Origin: a virus
Reading direction: 5' to 3' (one strand)
DNA: 32,819 nt
IMG/VR virus record: IMGVR_UViG_3300010411_000008
Location: 1 to 32,819 of that record
Below the pieces are notes generated by a model that saw nothing but the letters and a program-made list of their open reading frames with translations, was not told where the DNA came from and searched no databases. This document shows, one piece after another, positions 22,663 through 29,460 of this stretch. Position numbers and translations under genes: made by a program. Positions within the stretch are counted from its first letter, which is position 1. The number at the start of each line of letters is the position of its first letter.

Positions 22663-23400
22663 GTTATCCACAGGACTTGCGCGGTGATGTGCGGCTGCGC
22701 AATCGGTCTGAGCGATTTTCAGGTATCGCCTGACCATATCCAGACTGCTGTGCCCCAGGAGTTGTTGTAACGTGAAAATATCACCTCCATTGCGGAGATA
22801 TGAAATGGCAAATGTGTGACGGAAGCGATGAGGGTGTGTGTTGGGCACACCTGCCCGATCCCCCAGACGCTGCAGGTGCTTCGCCAGGTGGCGACGCTTG
22901 AAGGGACGACCTGTCATGGTGGCAAACAAGACATCGTTAGAATCAGAGGCAGCGCGGAAAGTCACATACTGCCACAACGCACGCCGTGTGTGTTTACCAA
23001 TGAACACGACTCGCGCTTTCCCCTGGCCGCTGTTGAGGCGGCTTTTTCCCCGGACGTGAACCATCCCACTTTTGAGATCCACATCTGAAATACGCAAGTT
23101 GCAGAGTTCAGTGGTGCGGACACCTGTGTCGAGCAGAAATAGAATCAGTGCCCGATCACGCAATTGTAGTTCATGTGGGCGAGTATGAGTTGTACGTGGT
23201 CGGGTGCTCCAGGGTTTGGAGTGTTTCACGGCCTCCAGGAGTGCTCGAATTTGCTCTGCGCTGAATGGCTCAATGGCTGGTGGTTTTGAAAGAACCAAGC
23301 TAATCGTCGAGTGAGAAATGCCAGCCCGGCGTCCCAACTCGCTGTAGCTCCAACCTCGCTTTTCGATTTCCTGATTGAGCCACTCTGAAAAATCTCTCAT
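22648..23400 (-). CDS. XRE-type HTH fused to a tyrosine recombinase catalytic domain
   Basis: A 250-residue protein. Residues 5-38 are a clear XRE/Cro-type helix-turn-helix (SYSELGRRAGISHSTISLVL) where integrases normally have the helical core-binding domain. From about residue 45 it is a tyrosine recombinase catalytic domain with a complete set: R95, K119, H191-x-x-R194, H217 and nucleophile Y226 (MVRRYLKI). It is the only minus-strand gene. The start ATG is six bases after a TATACT -10 box and lacks a Shine-Dalgarno, so the mRNA is probably leaderless, as for lambda cI from PRM. The inference is a combined repressor and integrase/resolvase; a recombinase using the HTH only for arm binding is the simpler alternative. 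Confidence 0.88.
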   Translation of the reverse strand: MRDFSEWLNQEIEKRGWSYSELGRRAGISHSTISLVLSKPPAIEPFSAEQIRALLEAVKHSKPWSTRPRTTHTRPHELQLRDRALILFLLDTGVRTTELCNLRISDVDLKSGMVHVRGKSRLNSGQGKARVVFIGKHTRRALWQYVTFRAASDSNDVLFATMTGRPFKRRHLAKHLQRLGDRAGVPNTHPHRFRHTFAISYLRNGGDIFTLQQLLGHSSLDMVRRYLKIAQTDCAAAHHRASPVDNLLSL

Positions 23401-23406
23401 GTTGAA

Positions 23407-23412
23407 AGTATA
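23407..23412 (-). promoter_or_regulatory. -10 box for a leaderless HTH-recombinase transcript
   Basis: On the minus strand TATGCTATACT precedes the ATG (23400-23398); TATACT occupies 23412-23407. With a normal 6-7 base gap, transcription would begin at or next to the A of the start codon. No good -35 is visible at 16-18 bases (TTGTTA lies further away), so activation by a bound protein, possibly its own product, is plausible. Confidence 0.5.
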
Positions 23413-23422
23413 GCATAAATAG

Positions 23423-23504
23423 TCGTTGACCTAATAACAATTCTCGTGAGAAACTTGACAAAAATTGTTAATTCGTGTATAATGTTATTGCGTCAACGAA
23501 TTCG
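23423..23504. promoter_or_regulatory. Nested operator-like inverted repeats of the switch region
   Basis: Four symmetrical elements surround the early promoter: TCGTTGAC (23423-23430) with GTCAACGA (23492-23499); TAACAATT (23435-23442) with AATTGTTA (23463-23470); TTCTC-GT-GAGAA (23441-23452), just upstream of the -35; and the palindrome CGAATTCG (23497-23504). Arrays like this are typical of phage repressor/antirepressor control regions. The HTH-recombinase and the ribbon-helix-helix protein on either side are the likely ligands. Confidence 0.65.
23455..23483 (+). promoter_or_regulatory. Consensus early promoter (TTGACA - 17 bp - TATAAT)
   Basis: A perfect sigma70 promoter: TTGACA at 23455-23460, a 17-base spacer and TATAAT at 23478-23483. 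It faces the early operon starting at 23542. AACTTGACAAA at its -35 also occurs at the 2588 promoter. Such a strong promoter implies tight repression in the prophage state. Confidence 0.88.
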
Positions 23505-23541
23505 GTAGGTTTATCAACAAGTACGCTCTAAGGAGGACGGT

Positions 23542-23769
23542 ATGCCTGAAAAAGCAGTGGCGAAGACGATTTCTGTGTATCCTCAGGACTGGGATCTGAT
23601 CGTAAAGTTCGCTAAGTGTCACAGGATCAGCAACAGCTTGGCACTGCGCCTGATTCTCCAGCAGTGGCGGAATCATCGGCAAGTTGAGCAGGCGCATCGG
23701 CAGGGCCAGCTCACCGATGCTGAGCGTGACCGGCGGACGCAGGAAATCAGCTTGCTTGACCTGGAGTGA
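23542..23769 (+). CDS. Ribbon-helix-helix (CopG/Arc-like) regulator
   Basis: A 75-residue protein. KTISVYPQDWDLIVKFAKCH and ISNSLALRLILQQW (residues 8-42) follow the strand-helix-helix pattern of CopG/Arc repressors. It is the first gene from the strongest promoter, the place where temperate phages put Cro or an antirepressor. It may bind the nested repeats at 23423-23504 and repress either direction. The ATG follows AAGGAGGACGGT. Confidence 0.7.
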   Translation: MPEKAVAKTISVYPQDWDLIVKFAKCHRISNSLALRLILQQWRNHRQVEQAHRQGQLTDAERDRRTQEISLLDLE

Positions 23770-23776
23770 CGACGCT

Positions 23777-23998
23777 ATGGATGTTCGCGCAATGGTATCC
23801 ATGGTAGCTTGTTACAGGCCCTGCCCAACCAGGCGGGAGAAAGAAGAACTGCGGGATGCTTTGCCGGAATCCGTCTGGCCAGACGACTTCTGGCGGATGT
23901 ATGGCGTCCCGCGTCGTTATTTGCAGGAGGACATAGCTCCCCTGGTCTCTTTTCTGTTGGGAGGCAAGAAGAATCATGCTGAGACGATTCCTTTTTGA
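23777..23998 (+). CDS. Small unknown early protein
   Basis: A 73-residue protein beginning MDVRAMVSMVACYRPCPTRR, then ELRDALPESVWPDDFWRMYG and a basic end. C-x3-C near the N-terminus and the Trp/Asp-rich centre are the main features. No family recognised. The ATG at 23777 lies ten bases after GGAG; the frame opens at 23684 over the preceding gene, which is unlikely to be used. It could be a host-modifying early protein. Confidence 0.5.
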   Translation: MDVRAMVSMVACYRPCPTRREKEELRDALPESVWPDDFWRMYGVPRRYLQEDIAPLVSFLLGGKKNHAETIPF

Positions 23999-24086
23999 GA
24001 CCAAGTTGGGCGACTGGCTGCTCTCCATATTTGAGTATTTAACTGGACTCGCTGTAGTGCCTGTCGAAGAACTGCTTTCACGATAG
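23976..24086 (+). CDS. 36-residue microprotein
   Basis: Encodes MLRRFLFETKLGDWLLSIFE followed by YLTGLAVVPVEELLSR. It is amphipathic and partly hydrophobic, possibly membrane-associated. The ATG at 23976 follows GGGAGGCAAGAAGAATC and overlaps the previous gene by 23 bases. Supported by a ribosome site and the tight packing of this operon, but short enough that chance cannot be excluded. Confidence 0.4.
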   Translation: MLRRFLFETKLGDWLLSIFEYLTGLAVVPVEELLSR

Positions 24087-24146
24087 CACATAATGCGTTG
24101 GTTGTCCAAAAACGGCGGCCAACGGGCATGGAAAGGGATAATTGAC

Positions 24147-24356
24147 ATGGCTACAGTCATCTCTCGTGAACCATTCGTGCCTCGGGAGTTGCGAGGAGAA
24201 CTGGCGCGGATCTGCGATTTGGAAGATCGCGTCGCAGCGTTGGAGACAGAGTACAAACAACTGAAATTGCTTCTCCAAGATGTCGTGGGCGATTTTCCGC
24301 GCGGCATTAGGAGCAATGCGGTGGAGGCCGCTAGGGAATATCTCGAAGAAGCATAA
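24147..24356 (+). CDS. Small coiled-coil protein
   Basis: A 69-residue protein (MATVISREPFVPRELRGEL then a coiled coil ICDLEDRVAALETEYKQLKL). No family recognised. The ATG at 24147 follows AAAGGGATAATTGAC; an in-frame ATG at 24093 has no ribosome site. The coiled coil suggests dimerisation or binding to a partner encoded in the operon. Confidence 0.5.
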   Translation: MATVISREPFVPRELRGELARICDLEDRVAALETEYKQLKLLLQDVVGDFPRGIRSNAVEAAREYLEEA

Positions 24357-24365
24357 GGGGGCCAC

Positions 24366-24677
24366 ATGGGAACGCGTTGCACTCTCACCGAAGTGGATCA
24401 GTTATGTTTCGATTGCCCCTTGCCGGATTGTGACGAGAGCGACCCGCGTTGTCCGCGTCAGCAGGCGCTGGGCAATATGCGCGCCCGGATACAGCAGGAG
24501 ATTTTGCACTACCTGAGCTCAGAACGCTACCTCACGGCATCTGATTTGGCGCGGCAGGCGGGGCTGGAGTTGCCTGACGTGGTCAGCTCTCTGGTTTACC
24601 TGCGTCGGCGGGGGTTAGTGCGCTCGGTCAGGGGCAAGCATAAGGGCGGGAACTGCTATTGGGGATTGCGACAATGA
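24366..24677 (+). CDS. Cys-rich zinc-binding protein with a winged helix
   Basis: A 103-residue protein. Cysteines at 5, 14, 17, 22 and 29 (QLCFDCPLPDCDESDPRCP) make a probable zinc site. Residues 42-100 form a helix-turn-helix/winged-helix-like unit (YLTASDLARQAGLELPDVVS, then LVYLRRRGLVRSVRGKHKGG). Likely a DNA-binding transcription or replication factor of the early operon. The ATG follows AAGGGGGCCAC. Its end overlaps the next start. Confidence 0.62.
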   Translation: MGTRCTLTEVDQLCFDCPLPDCDESDPRCPRQQALGNMRARIQQEILHYLSSERYLTASDLARQAGLELPDVVSSLVYLRRRGLVRSVRGKHKGGNCYWGLRQ

Positions 24678-24985
24678 TCTTTCTAGGGTTATTTCTGTTT
24701 GGCATCGCATACAACGCATTCGTGGCCTGGCTGGAAAGGGCCGCGCTGGACCGGGGATACACAGCTATCTTGGTGGTAGTTGGGACTCTGGTCACTCTGG
24801 GTGGGTATGCTTTGCTAGCTGGGTGGGAGCAGGCATTGACGGTGCTGTTGTGCTTCGTGGCCAGCGGGACGCCGATGATCGCGGGCTCAATTTGGCGTTA
24901 TGTAACGCGCCGCCAACAGGAGGAAAAGTCGCTGGAGACGCTGGTGCGGGAACTGTTGGGGGATGTCTCCGATGACCAAGCCTAA
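24674..24985 (+). CDS. Early-operon membrane protein
   Basis: A 103-residue protein with three hydrophobic helices (about residues 2-19, 31-50 and 55-75) and a charged cytoplasmic end with RRQQEEKSLETLVRELLGDV. The ATG at 24674 overlaps the previous TGA (ATGATC); a TTG at 24659 is possible. Membrane proteins in early phage operons are often superinfection-exclusion factors; the family is not recognised. Confidence 0.55.
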   Translation: MIFLGLFLFGIAYNAFVAWLERAALDRGYTAILVVVGTLVTLGGYALLAGWEQALTVLLCFVASGTPMIAGSIWRYVTRRQQEEKSLETLVRELLGDVSDDQA

Positions 24986-25181
24986 AGTAGGGGGGTATTT
25001 ATGGAGACAGCATCTGGCCCAGGCACTGCGGGCCAACCGTATGGCCCGGCGCGCCCTGTCTAGAATTCTGGATGAGGATCCCAGTCGGTTACAGATGGCC
25101 GTGCTTCTGGCGTTAGTGGGGCGTTATCTAGCCGAGAACTTGGATGCGTTGATGCAATTGAAAGAGATCACGAAGGAATGA
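24972..25181 (+). CDS. Small helical protein
   Basis: A 69-residue basic-helical protein (MTKPKVGGYLWRQHLAQALR, then ANRMARRALSRILDEDPSR and a leucine-rich helix). No family recognised. A start at 24963 (in frame, three residues longer) is equally possible; GGGGG lies nine bases before 24972. It overlaps genes on both sides, so translation is coupled. Confidence 0.5.
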   Translation: MTKPKVGGYLWRQHLAQALRANRMARRALSRILDEDPSRLQMAVLLALVGRYLAENLDALMQLKEITKE

Positions 25182-25360
25182 TGAGACGTTATTGGGTACC
25201 GAGCACCTGTCGGCAACTGCGAGAGGAGCTGCGCAAGGCGGGGATCACCCGCATCAGCGGACGGCCTCTCAGCCGGGTGAGGAAGAAGCAATTGTATGCC
25301 GTTTTCTTTCGCCTGCGGGAAAAGCAGTTGGAGGAAGGTAATGACGTGGCAAAGAGCTGA
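25178..25360 (+). CDS. Small basic SAP/HeH-like protein
   Basis: A 60-residue basic protein: TCRQLREELRKAGITRISGR followed by SRVRKKQLYAVFFRLREKQL. The order of a helix, a glycine turn, and a second basic helix is like SAP/HeH DNA-binding motifs. ATGs at 25178 and 25181 follow GAAGGA. It overlaps the recombinase start by 20 bases and may be an excisionase-like or DNA-bending helper, which is inference from its size, charge and neighbour. Confidence 0.5.
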   Translation: MMRRYWVPSTCRQLREELRKAGITRISGRPLSRVRKKQLYAVFFRLREKQLEEGNDVAKS

Positions 25361-26276
25361 AGAGACATGGTTGGGAACAGCGGCTCGGCGCTCTGCTCAC
25401 ACAGAACGTGCATACCGCAATGCTCTCAACGATTTTAAGCGTTTTATCTCCCCTCGAGGGCTGGGTGAGATTGGTGGTGGTGACGTCGCTGCCTGGGCGA
25501 ACGATTTAGCCCAGCGTGGTCTGGCCGAGTCCACGATCAACGCTCGCCTGGCTGCACTCTCATCATTCTACAGATTCTGTATGACCTCGTTCACCGATGA
25601 GCACGGCATCGGCCTCATCGGATTCAACCCCGTCAGCGCGGTGGAACGCGCGCGCATCACTCCTTATGGCAAGTCTCGTCCATTATCCCCGGAGCAGGTG
25701 CGCACCCTGCTTGATGCTGTGAATCGTTCCACGGTGCAGGGGATGCGGGATTATGCCATGATCCTGATGGCCGTCTTCACTGGTCGGCGGTCGGCGGAGA
25801 TTCGGCATCTGCGCTGGGGTGACATTATGCACACGGCTGATGGCCGTGTGAGATACCACTGGCGCGGGAAAGGGGGCAAGGAACGATGGGATGATCTGCC
25901 GCAGCCGGTTTACGATGCAATCTGTCTTTATCTGGAAGTGGCTGGTCGAACGGATTTACACACCGACGATTACATTTTTGTATCTCTCAACGGGGACAAC
26001 GAACCGCTATCCTCGGAGTGGTATAACCAAACAGTAAAGCGCTACGCTCAAGCAGCGGGACTGCCTGCCTGGGTGCACGCCCACACGCTCCGGCACACGG
26101 CCGCGCACCTGCGGGTGCGTGCTGGCCAGAGCGTGCTGGAGATTCAGCGCCTGCTAGGCCACGCGAATCTGCGCATCACGCAGATTTATCTGGACGCCCA
26201 GTGGGGCTTTCAGGATACAGGCTGGCAAGCGGTTCAGGAAGTGCTTGCTGGCAGCAACGAGGTGGATAGACAGTAG
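25341..26276 (+). CDS. Tyrosine recombinase (XerC/D-like), complete
   Basis: A 311-residue integrase-family protein with both usual domains: a helical core-binding domain at residues 1-105 (SAHTERAYRNALNDFKRFIS) and the catalytic domain after SRPLSPEQVRTLLDAVN. The catalytic set is R150, K177, H248-x-x-R251, H274 and Y283. It cuts and rejoins DNA at specific sites through a 3'-phosphotyrosine. In this element it could integrate the phage or resolve plasmid multimers. The ATG at 25341 follows GGAGGAAGGTA inside the preceding gene. It is the last gene of the early operon and separate from the HTH-fused recombinase. Confidence 0.92.
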   Translation: MTWQRAEETWLGTAARRSAHTERAYRNALNDFKRFISPRGLGEIGGGDVAAWANDLAQRGLAESTINARLAALSSFYRFCMTSFTDEHGIGLIGFNPVSAVERARITPYGKSRPLSPEQVRTLLDAVNRSTVQGMRDYAMILMAVFTGRRSAEIRHLRWGDIMHTADGRVRYHWRGKGGKERWDDLPQPVYDAICLYLEVAGRTDLHTDDYIFVSLNGDNEPLSSEWYNQTVKRYAQAAGLPAWVHAHTLRHTAAHLRVRAGQSVLEIQRLLGHANLRITQIYLDAQWGFQDTGWQAVQEVLAGSNEVDRQ

Positions 26277-26290
26277 CGAGGAAAATTCCG

Positions 26291-26298
26291 AAAGTTCC
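26291..26298 (-). repeat. Single GGAACTTT unit upstream of the primase gene
   Basis: AAAGTTCC, the reverse complement of the octamer repeated ten times at 29193-29512, occurs once here, with a near match AAAATTCC a few bases before. Its presence on both sides of the primase-helicase gene suggests that one protein binds both regions. Confidence 0.6.
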
Positions 26299-26305
26299 AG
26301 AAATT

Positions 26306-26355
26306 CTTGCCCCGCCCCGCCCTGGGCAGGGCTCTCCCCAACCGCGCGGGGCAAG
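26306..26355. terminator. GC-rich stem-loop after the recombinase gene
   Basis: Ten-base perfect arms CTTGCCCCGC (26306-26315) and GCGGGGCAAG (26346-26355) enclose an inner hairpin GCCCT-GGGC-AGGGC. The outer stem is followed by GCGAAAAA and no T-run, so it may be a weak terminator of the early operon or a structured replication element. Confidence 0.45.
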
Positions 26356-26397
26356 GCGAAAAAGGCGCTGCTGGCCAGGGCGGGGAAGCGTGACTTC

Positions 26398-26415
26398 TGA
26401 TAACAGTCATTATCA
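26398..26415. promoter_or_regulatory. Operator-like palindrome TGATAA-N6-TTATCA
   Basis: TGATAA at 26398-26403 and TTATCA at 26410-26415 form an 18-bp dyad, the size of a dimeric repressor site, 126 bases before the primase-helicase start. No convincing promoter hexamers were paired with it. Confidence 0.45.
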
Positions 26416-26540
26416 CAACTACGTTACCGTGTAGAAAGCTGCGAAAGTGACTCCCCCCCCCGCTTGAAATTCGGGGTCTTTCGGGGCCTGGCTGACAGGG
26501 GGGGTAGAAATCGCACCAGTCGTAGAATCAAGGAGAAATC

Positions 26541-29192
26541 ATGGACCTCCAACAAATCAAGGATGCCAACCCTATCGAAGATGTAATCGGAGAGTCTCAG
26601 CGGTTGCGAGGACACGGACGATGGTTACGGGGGGTAGACCATGACAGTCTCGTGGTAGACACACAACAACAGATGTACTACTGGAACAGCGCTGGCGAAT
26701 GGGGAGATGTGATCGAATGGGTACAGCGCCGCCAGCGTGTAGACTTCAAGGGGGCAGTAGAGTGGCTCTGCCAACGAGCTAAACTGCCTGCTCCAGACTG
26801 GAGTGAGAGAGATGTCCAGGCCACGATAGCAGCACGACGGAAGTATGATGTACTGACCGTGGCCGCTCAATACTGGGCCCGGCTCTTGTGGCAGACACCT
26901 GCGGCGTTGGAATACTGTAAATGGCGTGGATGGTCGGACGAAACTATCCGCAGAGCTGGACTGGGATACAGCGACGGGAATGTGAACGCTCTGCGTGGGG
27001 AATTGCAGATGCATGGGGTTGATCTGTCCAGTGATGTGGTCAGGGCAGTGCTGGCCACGCCTGCAGGGATGCTGGTATATCCCTGCATTCGCGGAGGTCG
27101 AGTGACATATTACTTAACCAGGTCCGCGGACAGAGAGACAAAGATGCATTGGAATCCACCGTCCAGTCTAGTGGGGGAACGCCAGATCTATCTTAACTGG
27201 GAATATTCTCCTTTGGCCGAGACAGTAACCGTGGTCGAAGGGCCAGCAGATGCGATCACACTGGCTCAATGGGGAATACCCGCCATCGCGCTGGCGGGCG
27301 TCAGCCCATCGCCGCAGGTGCTGCGGGAGCTGACACGGCATCACGTAATCCTGGGGCTCAACAGCGATGAAACTGGAGTGCGTAACACGAGGAAAATCGC
27401 TGACGCCCTGGGGCCATTGACCAGGATCGTCACCTGGCCAGCGAAAGACGCCAATCAATGGCTTCAGGATGGAGCCACCCAGGACGAGGCTCACAAGTTG
27501 CTACAGGAGGCTCCTGCCTGGATTGAGGTAATGGCCAAAGAGGTGAGCGAAACCGAGGGGCTGGAGCGAGAACAGGCGTTGAAACGAATTTTCACTCTGG
27601 CGGCGCGAATGGACGATTTCGCGATCGCCATGTATCGGCCTGCACTCTGCAAGGCACTGGATCTGCCGATAAGGCAGTTCAACGCGTTGTTCAAGGCGGC
27701 ACGGGGAGATCAGCAGCATCAAACAACCGACGCTGAGCCGTTGATCCATCTTGAGATACCTGGCGGATACATCGCCGAGCACTTACTGGAAATGATTGTG
27801 ATACCTCCAAATGGGAATGGCTATAGCCGTGGACCAAGAGCAGGTTGGCAGACACGCTTTGCATGTCGCTTTCCAGATGGGCGAATAGATATCATTGACC
27901 ACCTGGATATCGAAGGAATACGGTATCATCCTATCATGCCATCAAATCGCGTGTTGACTGAGGGTATAGTCTTATTTCCCTCTGGCATCGGGGAGAAACT
28001 GTCACTGCGGGAATTGGTGCGCTGGATCCAGAGTGTGATCCGCAAGTATGTAGATGTTGACATATTCTACGAGACCCTGGCAGCATACTATGTGTTATTC
28101 TCCTGGCTTTACGATTCGTTCAACACCGTACCGTATTTGCGGCTACTTGGCGACGCAGGTACGGGCAAGTCGCGCTTTATCCAGGTGGTGGGGGGGCTAT
28201 GTTATCGGCCCACATTCATCACAGGGGCAGCGACGACCAGTCCGATCTTCCGCATCTTGGATCGTTACCGAGGGACGTTGATCCTGGACGAGGCGGACTA
28301 TCGCAACAGCGATGAAAGAGCGGACATCATCAAAATTTTGAACACTGGGTATCAGCGGGTGCAGGGGGTGGTCCTGCGCTCTGGAGACAAGAATGCGGGG
28401 TTTGAGCCGGAGGTCTTCGTGGTATATGGACCCAAAGTCATCGCCACACGCAAGAGATTCTCGGACTGGGCGCTGGAGAGCCGCTGTCTCACATACGAGA
28501 CAGGCGGACCTACAACGCGAGCGGACATACCGATTGATTTGCCAATGGATTTCTGGACGCAAGAGGCGCTCCAAATACGGAATGCACTTCTGCGTTACCG
28601 GCTGGATTTTTGGAAGCCCGAGATTGAGCTGGACTATTCGCAAATGGACATCAGCGTTGAGCCTCGACTCAACCAGGTCACCGTAGCACTCCAGACATTG
28701 ATTGATGACGAGGAGCTAAGACGAGATCTTCGGGGATTCATCAAGGAGTACAACCGGCAATTGATCGTCGAACGAGGAATGACTCTCACGGCGAGGGTGT
28801 TAGAGGCGATAGTCGGTCTGCGGGCTATCGCCAATGATGACGGCATGGAACCTGAGCCTGTGATGACGATGAAAACCATTGCCCAGGCCGTTAACGCGCT
28901 GATTGATTCAGAGAATGACGGGGATGAGGAGGACGAGGACAAGCGGCGGGATAATAAACAGGTGACACCCCACAAGGTAGGGCATATCATCCGTAAAGAG
29001 CTACATCTGAAAACGGAGCGGAGCTCGCAGGTCGGGAGGGCGTATGTGGTGGTATGGGATGAGGCGCGGATTACGGCATTACGAAAGCGTTTTGGTCTGG
29101 AGGACGAGTGGCTGACCGAAATAGTGAAGACCCTGCGGCAGGCTCTACCTATCGCTGCTCCACCTCCTCAGCAGGATGAACTGCCATTCTGA
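26541..29192 (+). CDS. Primase-helicase with a TOPRIM fold and an SSB-like C-terminal tip
   Basis: An 883-residue replication protein. Residues 5-85 resemble the DnaG-type CHC2 zinc domain (GEWGDVIEWVQRRQRVDFKG) but lack its cysteines. A TOPRIM domain follows (VVEGPADA with E233 at 231-238; acidic motif NSDETG at 274-279). The helicase/AAA+ domain has Walker A GDAGTGKS at 537-544 and Walker B ILDEAD at 581-586. A charged linker and a winged-helix-like end follow. The last residues, PPPQQDELPF, look like the DDDIPF tip by which SSB binds its partners. It should synthesise primers and unwind DNA for phage-plasmid replication; no separate Rep initiator was found, so it may also act in initiation. 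The ATG follows AAGGAGAAATC. Confidence 0.85.
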   Translation: MDLQQIKDANPIEDVIGESQRLRGHGRWLRGVDHDSLVVDTQQQMYYWNSAGEWGDVIEWVQRRQRVDFKGAVEWLCQRAKLPAPDWSERDVQATIAARRKYDVLTVAAQYWARLLWQTPAALEYCKWRGWSDETIRRAGLGYSDGNVNALRGELQMHGVDLSSDVVRAVLATPAGMLVYPCIRGGRVTYYLTRSADRETKMHWNPPSSLVGERQIYLNWEYSPLAETVTVVEGPADAITLAQWGIPAIALAGVSPSPQVLRELTRHHVILGLNSDETGVRNTRKIADALGPLTRIVTWPAKDANQWLQDGATQDEAHKLLQEAPAWIEVMAKEVSETEGLEREQALKRIFTLAARMDDFAIAMYRPALCKALDLPIRQFNALFKAARGDQQHQTTDAEPLIHLEIPGGYIAEHLLEMIVIPPNGNGYSRGPRAGWQTRFACRFPDGRIDIIDHLDIEGIRYHPIMPSNRVLTEGIVLFPSGIGEKLSLRELVRWIQSVIRKYVDVDIFYETLAAYYVLFSWLYDSFNTVPYLRLLGDAGTGKSRFIQVVGGLCYRPTFITGAATTSPIFRILDRYRGTLILDEADYRNSDERADIIKILNTGYQRVQGVVLRSGDKNAGFEPEVFVVYGPKVIATRKRFSDWALESRCLTYETGGPTTRADIPIDLPMDFWTQEALQIRNALLRYRLDFWKPEIELDYSQMDISVEPRLNQVTVALQTLIDDEELRRDLRGFIKEYNRQLIVERGMTLTARVLEAIVGLRAIANDDGMEPEPVMTMKTIAQAVNALIDSENDGDEEDEDKRRDNKQVTPHKVGHIIRKELHLKTERSSQVGRAYVVVWDEARITALRKRFGLEDEWLTEIVKTLRQALPIAAPPPQQDELPF

Positions 29193-29285
29193 GGAACTTT
29201 AGGAACTTTATTTCATCCTGCTGCTGCTAAAAAAACATTTTGTTTTTTCCCCTCGCCTGGGGGAAAATAAAGTTCCTAAAGTTCC
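29193..29285. repeat. Inverted doublets of the GGAACTTT iteron, left part of the origin candidate
   Basis: GGAACTTTA is repeated in tandem at 29193-29201 and 29202-29210, and the exact inverse TAAAGTTCC twice at 29268-29276 and 29277-29285, giving perfect 18-base arms around 57 bases. The loop contains an AT hairpin (AAAAAACA at 29230-29237 with TGTTTTTT at 29241-29248) and TTTTCCCC/GGGGAAAA (29245-29252 and 29260-29267). The first repeat starts directly after the primase stop codon. Part of a gene-free stretch of 350 bases. Confidence 0.82.
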
Positions 29286-29375
29286 CCCCACCGCTGCGGC
29301 GCAATGGGGATAGTAGTCAGATACATAATCAGACAAGCGGTGATGCAAAATTCCGCAGTTATGTTTAGCAAAACG

Positions 29376-29391
29376 GGAACTTTGGAACTTT
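29376..29391 (+). repeat. GGAACTTT tandem doublet, middle
   Basis: Two GGAACTTT octamers in direct tandem at 29376-29383 and 29384-29391. Unlike the first pair (9-base period) the period here is 8. Between the blocks, 29286-29375 holds no gene and no other repeat that I can see. An AT-rich stretch (29389-29432) follows and could be a DNA-unwinding region; CTATGC/GCATAG dyads at 29430-29435 and 29451-29456 lie beyond it. Confidence 0.75.
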
Positions 29392-29460
29392 AAGAACATA
29401 GATTATAGAGATAAACAGAGTTTAAAATGCTATGCTCGCTACGGCATTACGCATAGTCAA

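Larger units (their letters stand above)
26277..26540. other. Intergenic region before the primase-helicase gene
   Basis: 264 bases without a gene. It contains one AAAGTTCC repeat unit (26291-26298) and a degenerate AAAATTCC before it, a GC-rich stem-loop (26306-26355), an 18-bp operator-like palindrome (26398-26415), a 9-C run (26453-26461) and TTCGGGG twice near 26470-26486. The layout fits a regulatory or origin-associated leader. The ATG of the next gene follows AAGGAGAAATC. Confidence 0.55.

Noticed and set aside
22600-22700. attP site beside the HTH-recombinase
   Set aside because: The gene end overlaps the late operon and no convincing core with arm repeats could be defined.
29303-29392. 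29-codon frame within the repeat region
   Set aside because: No ribosome site, and its end runs through the GGAACTTT repeats.
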